Source: Nostocales cyanobacterium HT-58-2 (GTDB taxonomy: Bacteria > Cyanobacteriota > Cyanobacteriia > Cyanobacteriales > Nostocaceae). Taken from it: a stretch of 64,000 bases of DNA. The notes under the pieces are model-generated. The model had not been told where the DNA came from, made no database searches, and was given only the letters and a program-made list of their open reading frames with translations. A program made the position numbers and the translations under genes. Below, piece by piece: positions 54,601-60,281 of the stretch. Each line of letters starts with the position of its first letter. Positions within the stretch are counted from its first letter, which is position 1. The stretch lies in assembly GCA_002163975.1 (NCBI GenBank), contig CP019636.1, positions 6,637,501 to 6,701,500 on the forward strand, given 5' to 3'.

Positions 54601-55396
54601 CCAGCTTACCTTCAGTTCCCACCCCTCGGGCAACCCGTGTGACCTCGCTAGCAAAGGAGTTGAGTTGATCCACCATTGTATTGATGGTATTTTTCAACTC
54701 CAAAATTTCACCGTTAACATCAACAGTAATCTTTTTAGAAAGGTCGCCGTTTGCCACTGCGGTGGTCACTTCAGCAATATTGCGCACCTGCGCCGTCAAG
54801 TTCCCCGCCATCAAATTGACGCTGTCGGTCAAATCCTTCCAAGTTCCAGCGACACCAGGAACTTCTGCTTTTACCCCCAGTTTGCCTTCAGTTCCCACTT
54901 CCCTCGCAACTCGTGTGACTTCACTTGCAAACGAGTTCAACTGACCCACCATCGTATTAACCATTTGGGCAGTTTGCAGAAACTCCCCTTTGAGGGGTCT
55001 ACCTTCAATTTCTGGTGCGATCGTTTGGGATAAGTCACCATTGGCGACAGCCCGAATAACACGCGCTGTTTCAGCTGTCGGCTGGACTAAATCTGTCACC
55101 AGCGTATTGACAGAATCAACACAACTTGACCAAGAACCGCGAACATTTCCTAGAGAAGCACGTTCAGTAATTTTACCATCTTTCCCAACAACATGACTCA
55201 TTCTCTGCAGTTCTGCAGTCAGCCGCTCATTTTGTTCAATAATATCGTTGAGTGTGTCGGAGATTTTTCCTGCGATGCCTGTTTGGTCTAAAGGCATACG
55301 GGCAGAAAAGTCACCTCTTTTGACGGCTGCCAGCGTTTTTAGTAGCTGTTTTAAATCTAAAGTATCGCTTTCTTTGGTGGACTGTTCGGTGACCAT
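48653..55396 (-). CDS. Soluble poly-HAMP hybrid sensor histidine kinase, 2247 residues
   Basis: No membrane segment is visible. Residues 20-1260 are a chain of about 27 HAMP-like modules. Twelve 92-residue units each pair a canonical HAMP (VTTAVANGDLSKKITVDV, GEILELKNTINTMVDQL) with a divergent one (GTWKDLTDSVNLMAGNL). Then come a GAF domain (about 1280-1425), a coiled coil, HisKA with MSHELRTPLNSLL (phospho-His near 1533), HATPase with NLLANAFKF, DTGIGIAPE and KYGGTGLGLS, and three receivers with acceptors in LDIRLPEMDG, LDLGLPDMNG and MDVMMPDMDG. It resembles fungal group III osmosensing kinases (Nik1/Os-1). The signal sensed here is unknown. ATG at 55396, own terminator. Confidence 0.95.
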   Translation of the reverse strand: MVTEQSTKESDTLDLKQLLKTLAAVKRGDFSARMPLDQTGIAGKISDTLNDIIEQNERLTAELQRMSHVVGKDGKITERASLGNVRGSWSSCVDSVNTLVTDLVQPTAETARVIRAVANGDLSQTIAPEIEGRPLKGEFLQTAQMVNTMVGQLNSFASEVTRVAREVGTEGKLGVKAEVPGVAGTWKDLTDSVNLMAGNLTAQVRNIAEVTTAVANGDLSKKITVDVNGEILELKNTINTMVDQLNSFASEVTRVARGVGTEGKLGVQAQVRGVAGTWKDLTDSVNLMAGNLTAQLRNIAEVTTAVANGDLSKKITVDVKGEILELKNTVNIMVDQLNSFASEVTRVAREVGADGKLGGQAEVRGVAGTWKDLTDSVNFMAGSLTAQVRNIAEVTTAVANGDLSKKITVDVKGEILELKNTINTMVDQLNSFASEVTRVAREVGTEGKLGVQAEVRGVAGTWKDLTDNVNLMAGSLTAQVRNIAEVTTAIANGDLSKKITVDVRGEILELKNTINIMVDQLSSFASEVTRVAREVGSEGKLGVQADVKGGAGTWKDLTDSVNFMAGSLTAQVRNIAEVTTAVANGDLSKKITVDVKGEILELKNTINTMVDQLNSFAGEVTRVAREVGAEGKLGVQAEVKGVAGTWKDLTDSVNFMAGSLTAQVRNIAEVTTAVANGDLSKKITVDVKGEILELKNTINTMVDQLSSFASEVTRVAREVGTEGKLGVQADVRGVAGTWKDLTDSVNFMAGSLTAQVRNIAEVTTAIANGDLSKKITVQVKGEILELKNTINIMVDQLNSFASEVTRVAREVGSEGKLGVQADVRGVAGTWKDLTDSVNFMAGSLTAQVRNIAAVTTAVANGDLSKKITVDVKGEILELKNTVNTMVDQLNSFASEVTRVAREVGTEGKLGVQAEVRGVAGTWKDLTDSVNSMAGSLTSQVRNIAEVTTAVANGDLSKKITVDVKGEILELKNTINTMVDQLNSFASEVTRVAREVGTEGKLGVQAYVRGVAGTWKDLTDNFNLMAGNLTAQLRNIAEVTKAVANGDLSKKITVDVKGEILELKNTINTMVDQLSSFASEVTRVAREVGTEGKLGGQAQVVGVAGTWKDLTDNVNSMAGNLTAQVRGIAKVVTAVANGDLKRKLTLDAKGEIETLAETINEMIGTLATFANQVTTVAREVGIEGKLGGQAKVPGAAGTWKDLTDNVNELAATLTTQLRAIAEVATAVTKGDLTRSIAVEAQGEVAMLKDYINQMIANLRETTQKNTEQDWLKTNLAKFTRMLQGQRDLETVSKLILSELAPLVGASHGVFFIMDAVEETQYLKLLSSYAYRERKHLANRFYLGEGLVGQSALEKERILLTEVPHDYIKITSGLGEAVPLNVVVLPVLFEGQVTAVIELASFRRFSEIHLSFFDQLTESIAIVLNTIAASMRTEELLKQSQSLAQELQSQQNELRETNKRLEQQAQSLKASEDLLKKQQEELQQTNAELEERSELLAVQNKEVERKNQEIERASQALEEKAEQLALSSRYKSEFLANMSHELRTPLNSLLILAKLLSDNVDKNLTSKQVEYSRTIYSAGNDLLTLINDILDLAKIESGTMSIDIDQMLFTELQEHLERTFRQVAIDKKLNFSIDLAPELPRSIYTDAKRLQQVLKNLLANAFKFTERGEVRLHVFVATQGWSTDHRILNHAQTVIAYAVSDTGIGIAPEKQKIIFEAFQQADGTTSRKYGGTGLGLSISREITRLLGGEIKLDSRVGEGSTFTLFLPHEGGYAETLLREGNPLLAETLAPLNTSLQDLPQASGNSKRRDISQGSGASTLSPTQLARISPSSTVYTPLTTPLIDDRANLEEGDRTEPTEGDRVLLIVEDDVNFARILLDMARQQQFKVIVAHSGSSGLALAQQFQPSAIILDIRLPEMDGWTVLDRLKHDPSTRHIPVHIMTVEEGRQRGLQLGAIAYLQKPISSETLHQALTKIKGFVERQVKNLLVVEDDENQRHSIVELIGNTDVATTAVRTGAEALEAIRNGYFDCLVLDLGLPDMNGFELIEQIKQQPNGEALPIIVYTARELSRAEDTQLRRLAETIIVKDVRSPERLLDETALFLHRVQANLPAPTRQILEQLHSNDPVLVGKKVLIVDDDVRNIFALTSMLERYQMQVLYAENGRDGIEVLQKTPDINVVLMDVMMPDMDGYETTRLIRQNNQFKSLPIIALTAKAMQGDREKCIEAGASDYITKPVDIEQLLSLLRVWLYR
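51660..54970. repeat. Twelve 276-bp tandem repeats in the HAMP region
   Basis: The word TCGGTCAA occurs at exact 276-base steps (near 51785, 52061, 52337, 52613, 52889, 53165, 53441, 53717, 53993, 54269, 54545 and 54821). The units are very similar at the DNA level, more than protein constraint would need, which suggests homogenisation by recombination. Antisense frames here are an artefact of the repeat. Confidence 0.95.
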
Positions 55397-55782
55397 GATA
55401 TCGGCGGGGCTTTAAAACTCATATCAATTATCTCTACTGCTGCTTGCTATCAGTTCCAATTGCGTTTTTTTCACACAAGGCATACTAAAACCATCCTGCA
55501 AGAGAGATCTTTGCAATTCGCTATTCGACAAGCAGCTGCACAAGAGATGTCGTATAAACTATAACGAATTTAAAACACCTTGATAAAGATAGATTATTTA
55601 AATCAATCTTTAGATGGAAAAGTATGAATTCAAAACTCTATCAAATTGTAGATGCGAGATTCTTTAAAAGAGTCTGACTGTAGCTGACTTCATCCCCATG
55701 CCGAGAAGCAAAAGCAGGCGCGAGGACAGTAAAATTTTACTATACCGTATCTCTCAGCAGATAGTATTTACAATTTCGGAAT
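55397..55782. other. Divergent promoter region of the kinase and yebC
   Basis: 386 bases between two genes transcribed away from each other. No repeats. Promoters of both should be here. No operator recognised. Confidence 0.5.
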
Positions 55783-56538
55783 ATGGCAGGACACAGTAAA
55801 TGGGCGAATATTAAACGCCAAAAGGCAGTCATAGATGCAAAAAAGGGTAAGACTTTCACCCAACTGTCGCGTGCGATTATTGTAGCGGCAAGAAGTGGGG
55901 TGCCAGATCCAGCAGGAAATTTTCAACTGCGCACAGCAATTGAAAAAGCAAAGGCAGCGGGGATTCCCAATGACAATATAGATAGGGCGATCGCCAAAGG
56001 TGCTGGTACACTTTCGGGTGATGCTTCGAGTTATGAAGCTATTCGCTATGAAGGTTATGGTCCTGGAGGAGTTGCTATCCTTATTGAAGCCCTAACAGAT
56101 AATCGCAATCGCACGGCTGCTGACTTACGTGCTGCCTTTAGTAAAAATGGTGGTAATCTCGGTGAAACAGGTTGTGTCAGCTGGATGTTTTCTCAAAAAG
56201 GCGTGTGTATTGCTGAGGGAGTTGTTAATGAAGAACAGCTTTTAGAAGCATCTCTCGAAGGCGGTGCTGAGTTTTATGAGATGACTGAGGAACAGACTGC
56301 TGAGGTGTTTACTGAGGTGGTTAATTTAGAGAACCTGAGTCAAACTCTCAAAGAAAAGGGTTTTCAGGTGAGCGATGCTGAATTGCGCTGGATTCCCGGT
56401 AACAATGTAGAAGTGAGCGATCCAGATCAAGCGCGATCGCTTCTCAAGTTAATCGATACTTTAGAAGGGTTAGATGATGTGCAAAATGTGACTGCCAATT
56501 TTGAAATGTCAGAACAATTGATGGCTGTCATGGCTTAA
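55783..56538 (+). CDS. yebC: YebC/PmpR-family DNA-binding regulator
   Basis: 251 residues with the three-domain YebC fold: MAGHSKWANIKRQKAVIDAKKGK at the start, then AARSGVPDPAGNFQLRTAI and GIPNDNIDRAIAKGAG, YGPGGVAILIEALTDNRNRTAADLRAAF, and GNLGETGCVSWMF. Bacterial members are described as transcription regulators, or as factors that help ribosomes at difficult sequences. Cytosolic. ATG at 55783. It is transcribed divergently from the kinase. Confidence 0.95.
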   Translation: MAGHSKWANIKRQKAVIDAKKGKTFTQLSRAIIVAARSGVPDPAGNFQLRTAIEKAKAAGIPNDNIDRAIAKGAGTLSGDASSYEAIRYEGYGPGGVAILIEALTDNRNRTAADLRAAFSKNGGNLGETGCVSWMFSQKGVCIAEGVVNEEQLLEASLEGGAEFYEMTEEQTAEVFTEVVNLENLSQTLKEKGFQVSDAELRWIPGNNVEVSDPDQARSLLKLIDTLEGLDDVQNVTANFEMSEQLMAVMA

Positions 56539-56629
56539 GTAAGGAAATCAACGAACCCACGCTCACCCTCAAATTCACGACTGTACGTATTCAAAGTTCA
56601 AAAAATTATTTTGAATTCATAATGCGTGA

Positions 56630-56764
56630 ATTCAACACAAGGCTAATTTGGAAACTCTCCAAGCAATACAAGTAGCACAAAATCCATATTGGAAACGACA
56701 ACGCTTAGGAGATGTATTTTTTTATTTCTCAGATGAGAAAATGCTATTAGCTTACAATAATTAG
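56630..56764 (+). pseudogene. Possible short gene fragment
   Basis: An open frame of 44 codons after a TGA reads LETLQAIQVAQNPYWKRQ and then LGDVFFYFSDEKMLL, which has the look of a real C-terminal protein segment, but no start codon or complete domain is seen. Perhaps the 3' end of a lost gene. Low confidence. Confidence 0.25.
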
Positions 56765-56814
56765 CTGTAATTAGCTGTCAATGTGGCTTGAATATTTGAA
56801 ATGGTAAGTCTGCC

Positions 56815-56885
56815 AAAATCTACACAGAAACTCCATATCAATAACATGAGACGGACACAAGTGTATGAAATAGTGAGATTGTTGA
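56815..56885 (+). promoter_or_regulatory. Conserved upstream element, copy 1
   Basis: Begins AAAATCTACACAGAAACTCC, followed by ATATCAATAACATGAG. Two more copies are at 57314 and 57617. The distance to the ATG is about 92 bases, as for copy 3. Likely promoter, operator or 5' leader of the small secreted protein gene. Confidence 0.6.
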
Positions 56886-56906
56886 TTTTCCAACGGAAAT
56901 TCTTAC

Positions 56907-57122
56907 ATGAACAAGGTCGCTAAAGCTTTAATCCTATCTCTGGTATTTGCTGCCCCTGTAGCCTTAAGTGCACCTGCTGTCCAAGCCAAAACACATTCTG
57001 TTGTCAAGACGACAACTATCGCTGCTAAACCTGTTACGCGTGTCAAAACCACTAAAGTGCGCCATCATAAACATCACGGTAAACACAAAGCCTCCCATAG
57101 TGGAAGCCCTGTGAAGAAGTAG
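56907..57122 (+). CDS. Small secreted basic, His-rich protein
   Basis: 71 residues. The N-terminus is a clear signal peptide (KALILSLVFAAPVALSAPAVQA, cleavage before KTHS). The mature part of about 43 residues is very basic, with His clusters (VRHHKHHGKHKASH). It shares its signal peptide and upstream element with the gene at 57712-58041, so they are paralogues with diverged mature parts. A His-rich secreted peptide might bind metal or polyanions; this is not shown. Terminator at 57214-57252. Confidence 0.75.
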   Translation: MNKVAKALILSLVFAAPVALSAPAVQAKTHSVVKTTTIAAKPVTRVKTTKVRHHKHHGKHKASHSGSPVKK

Positions 57123-57213
57123 TTACTGTAAACCTATTCAATTTGTACTGGTTTGTAGTTGCTTGGCAACAATATTAATTTTTATTGCTCTACGTTGAGG
57201 TGCATAATACAAT

Positions 57214-57252
57214 GACCCCGTTGCGTTTCTCAAGCTTCATCGGGGTTTTTCT
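57214..57252 (+). terminator. Rho-independent terminator
   Basis: ACCCCG and CGGGGT arms with a 20-base loop, followed by TTTTTCTATTTTCTC. It is 92 bases after the stop codon of the small secreted protein gene. Confidence 0.75.
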
Positions 57253-57313
57253 ATTTTCTCATTTCTCATTAAAAAATCATTGCCAAGAAAATTTTTTTAG
57301 AAAATATGAAGGC

Positions 57314-57375
57314 AAAATCTACACAGAAACTCCACATGAATAACACGACAATGACACATCTTTTTGGGATAGTTA
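57314..57375 (+). promoter_or_regulatory. Conserved upstream element, copy 2
   Basis: AAAATCTACACAGAAACTCC then ACATGAATAACACGACAATG and GACACATCTTTTTGGGATA. Very close to copies 1 and 3, but no coding gene of the family follows. What follows ends in a strong terminator at 57525-57559. Confidence 0.6.
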
Positions 57376-57559
57376 GATGAAGCTGGCTTATTTAGTACTA
57401 CAAAACTTCTCTTAACCAGGAGTGCTTTTTGTGGTACTAAAAGACACCATATTAAGAGTAGTAGCTACTATTCTATACCCCTTCCTTCAATGAGTTTTCT
57501 CTGTGCCACAAGCTCCACTACATTACCTCACTGGAATAAACAGTGAGGTATTTTTTATT
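57376..57559 (+). ncRNA. Candidate non-coding transcript (or decayed paralogue)
   Basis: Lies between upstream element copy 2 and a terminator. The only start codon near the expected place begins a 12-codon frame (MKLAYLVLQNFS). There is no signal-peptide coding sequence. So this unit may make a small RNA, or may be a gutted copy of the paralogous genes. No RNA family recognised. Confidence 0.35.
57525..57559 (+). terminator. Rho-independent terminator
   Basis: Perfect 9-bp arms ACCTCACTG and CAGTGAGGT around GAATAAA, then ATTTTTTATTTT. No gene precedes it directly, which supports a non-coding transcript. Confidence 0.9.
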
Positions 57560-57616
57560 TTGTAAGTTGTTGACAAAAGTTCCCTAATTTGTTGTCAAAG
57601 TTAACTCAACAAAAGC

Positions 57617-57685
57617 AAAAATTTACACAAAAACTCCACATCAATAACACGAGAATGACACATCTTATTGGGATATTTGGATTGT
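57617..57685 (+). promoter_or_regulatory. Conserved upstream element, copy 3
   Basis: AAAATTTACACAAAAACTCC then ACATCAATAACACGAG. It stands about 94 bases before the ATG at 57712. Also shares GGATTGTTGATT with copy 1 and GACACATC, TTGGGATA with copy 2. Confidence 0.6.
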
Positions 57686-57711
57686 TGATTCTTGAGTGCT
57701 AAAAGTTTCAC

Positions 57712-58041
57712 ATGAGCAAGATCGCAAAAGCATTACTTCTGTCTCTAGTCATTGCTGCTCCTGTAGCTATTTCTACACCTGCTGTGCAAGCAGAAACTCC
57801 TTCTACAACGACTACACCAGCCACCACCAAACCTGGTAATACTACGACAACATCAACTGGGAAGAAGAAACCTGGTGCTTATAAGGGGAAAAAAACTTCC
57901 CGTCGTCCCAGCACTTCCAGTTCTGCTAAGAAACCTACAGGTAGTACACCGACAACATCTACAAGCGATACAACTAATTTGCCTTCGAGCACTCCATCCA
58001 CATCGCCTGCTTCAAGCCCTTCAGGTACTTCAGGTAAATAA
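57712..58041 (+). CDS. Small secreted Thr/Ser/Pro-rich protein
   Basis: 109 residues. The signal peptide KALLLSLVIAAPVAISTPAVQA is nearly the same as in the gene at 56907. The mature part is low-complexity (Thr, Ser, Pro, Lys; for example TTTTPATTKPGNTTTT), likely extended and disordered, perhaps glycosylated or wall-associated. No domain. Terminator at 58118-58146. Confidence 0.72.
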   Translation: MSKIAKALLLSLVIAAPVAISTPAVQAETPSTTTTPATTKPGNTTTTSTGKKKPGAYKGKKTSRRPSTSSSAKKPTGSTPTTSTSDTTNLPSSTPSTSPASSPSGTSGK

Positions 58042-58117
58042 GTAATAGTTAATCTAGAACCGAATCAGGAAAGCATCTCAGTCAAAACTATAGATCCTCA
58101 TGCTCATCAAGTTTGTC

Positions 58118-58146
58118 CTCGCTGTTATGAACAGCGAGTTTTTTTA
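58118..58146 (+). terminator. Rho-independent terminator
   Basis: Arms CTCGCTGTT and AACAGCGAG with an ATG loop, then a run of T. It is 77 bases after the stop codon of the 57712 gene. Confidence 0.92.
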
Positions 58147-58233
58147 TTTCTTGTTCAATTCCCATCCTTAACTTGCCCTCAATCGCCCGTTTGCGTCAAA
58201 ATAATAATTAAAACGCTGTAATTTCTCTTAACA

Positions 58234-59499
58234 ATGGTGCAAGCGCAGCTTTCTCAAACCCTTAACCCTCCCCAAACATCGACACATCAGCGGGGATACG
58301 ATTATGATTTGGTCATCGTCGGCGGCGGGATTGTTGGCTTAACCCTAGCCTCTGCATTGAAAGATTCTGGGTTGAACGTGCTGCTGGTGGAGGCAAAAGT
58401 AGAATCAGCAGCAGTAGCCAAAGGGCAAGCCTATGCAGTACATATGCTTTCGGCACTCATTTACCAGGGAATAGGAGTTTGGGACAAAATATTGCCCAAC
58501 GTCGAAACTTACCGTCGTGTGCGTCTTAGCGATGCTGATTATCCTGGTGTGGTGGAATGGGAAACAGGGGATATTGGCACACAAGATTTAGGTTACGTGG
58601 CAGAACACCAAGCACTGTTGCATCCTTTACAGGAGTTTGTCAAAGATTGTGCCAATGTGACATATCTATGCCCAGCAGAAGTGGCAAATATCCAGTATCA
58701 CCAGGATATGGTGACGATGGATATCAAAGTTGCAGATCAGAGCCGGACAGTTTGTAGTAAATTAGTGGTCGCTGCAGATGGTTCGCGTTCTCGTATTCGT
58801 CAAGCTGCTGGAATCAAAACTCGTGGCTGGAAATATTGGCAGTCTTGTATTGTTGCTTTCGTCAAACCAGAAAAATCTCACAACAACACAGCATACGAAA
58901 AATTCCAGTCTAGTGGTCCATTTGCGATTTTACCTTTGCCAGGAAATCGTTGCCGGATTGTGTGGACTGCTCCTCATGAAGAAGCAAAAGCTCTATGCGC
59001 CTTGGATGATGAGCAATTTTTGGCAGAATTACAAGCGCGTTATGGCGATCAGATGGGCAAGTTGGAATTGTTGGGCGATCGCTTTATTTTTCATGTACAA
59101 CTCATGCAGAGCGATCGCTATGTCCTCCACCGACTCGCTTTGATTGGTGATGCAGCACACAATTGTCATCCTGTAGGCGGACAAGGTTTAAATTTGGGCG
59201 TTCGGGATGTTGCAGCTTTGGCGCAAGTGCTGCAAGAAGCATATGCTCAAGGTGAAGATATCGGTGAGGTTCAAATTCTTAAACGTTATGAACGCTGGCG
59301 CCAGCGGGAGAACCTAACAATTTTAGGCTTTACCGATTTGTTAGACCGGATGTTTTCTAATAACATTTTGCCAGTTGTGCTAGTTCGTCGCCTTGGTTTA
59401 TGGATAATGCAGCGAGTACCTGTAGTCAAAGTCTTTGCTCTCAAGCTGATGATTGGCTTGAAGGGGAGGACTCCAAAATTAGCACAGCATGGAAATTAA
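58234..59499 (+). CDS. UbiH/VisC-type FAD-dependent hydroxylase
   Basis: 421 residues. Class A flavin monooxygenase with the FAD fingerprint VIVGGGIVGLTLA, the middle DG motif VVAADGSRSRIR, and the second FAD motif LIGDAAHNCHPVGGQGLNLG. These are the marks of the UbiH/Coq6 group that hydroxylates quinone rings. In cyanobacteria the substrate is not known for sure, perhaps a plastoquinone-related or other aromatic compound. Two HIP1-like octamers lie inside. ATG at 58234. Confidence 0.9.
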   Translation: MVQAQLSQTLNPPQTSTHQRGYDYDLVIVGGGIVGLTLASALKDSGLNVLLVEAKVESAAVAKGQAYAVHMLSALIYQGIGVWDKILPNVETYRRVRLSDADYPGVVEWETGDIGTQDLGYVAEHQALLHPLQEFVKDCANVTYLCPAEVANIQYHQDMVTMDIKVADQSRTVCSKLVVAADGSRSRIRQAAGIKTRGWKYWQSCIVAFVKPEKSHNNTAYEKFQSSGPFAILPLPGNRCRIVWTAPHEEAKALCALDDEQFLAELQARYGDQMGKLELLGDRFIFHVQLMQSDRYVLHRLALIGDAAHNCHPVGGQGLNLGVRDVAALAQVLQEAYAQGEDIGEVQILKRYERWRQRENLTILGFTDLLDRMFSNNILPVVLVRRLGLWIMQRVPVVKVFALKLMIGLKGRTPKLAQHGN

Positions 59500-60281
59500 A
59501 TTGAGATTAATACAGTTATAGGGATTTTTTGTAGGGTGCGTTAGGATGAAATCCGTAACGCACCATGCTTAAGGATTTGATGCTGTAATCTCGCATAACA
59601 CACCCTTATATCTTTTGAAAATTCAAACTGGATTCCTACATAGAAATTGGGAGCGAAACTGATTCCGTGTTAATTTTTGAGCAATAAATTCCAAGTCACT
59701 TTCACTAAATTCTCTTTATGAAACTGCTTGCAAAAGTCAATTTGATGATAGGAAAACCACAGATAAACAAGAGATAATTATCTGTGTCCATCTGTATGCA
59801 TGTGTGGTTCAAAACTTCATAAAATCCTACACTGAAAAAATAATCACTATCTCTTGTAGTTTGTCCGCATTGATTATGACAAATCTTTTGATACAACTAC
59901 CAGGATTATCTCAAAAAGTATTAAGTAAAAATAAAATGGTCTTGGTTCTCCTCTCTCTATTAAGAAAAGAGAGAAAAATAAACATTCATCAAAGAGAGAA
60001 AAATAAACATTCATCCATCAAAAGGCATAAAAACTAACAGTATTTTTATAAAGATGAGTGTGTCAATTTAAAAACATTTTAATATTCAGAGTCGTATTGT
60101 CTTTGTATTTTGGGCTATAACAAAGATTACTGACATCAATAAAGTATCAATTCTTAGTAAGGTTTAAGATTTTCATTTCAGATTTTCAAAATTAAAAATA
60201 CAAAAGTTAAAATTAGCGACGTAAAGCACTTAGTGATGTTAAAGTGGCTAGAAATTCATGTGAAATTTTCAGCGGGAATCG
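59500..60281. other. Spacer of 782 bp with repeats
   Basis: Holds a GTAGGGTGCGTTA palindromic repeat (59531-59609), an inverted pair AACCACAGAT/ATCTGTG with ATGTGTGGTT near 59754-59811, and a 23-bp direct duplication AGAGAGAAAAATAAACATTC near 59969-60014. Open frames here have no coding signal. Confidence 0.5.
59531..59609. repeat. Palindromic repeat related to the 23.8/37.7 kb copies
   Basis: Starts GTAGGGTGCGTTAGGATG and ends GCATAACACACCCTTA, with CGTAACGCACC inside. It shares the GTAGG(A/G)TG(G/C)GTTA-type ends of the other copies, but is otherwise diverged. Confidence 0.55.

Noticed and set aside
51660..54970. CRISPR array
   Set aside because: Repeats are 276 bp without spacers and encode HAMP domains. 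No 25-40 bp repeat with unique spacers exists in the window; the 21-bp and 60-bp arrays also lack spacers.
59804..60037. 77-codon frame in the spacer before slt
   Set aside because: Partly made of a duplicated AGAGAGAAAAATAAAC stretch, Lys/His-rich without domain; treated as non-coding.
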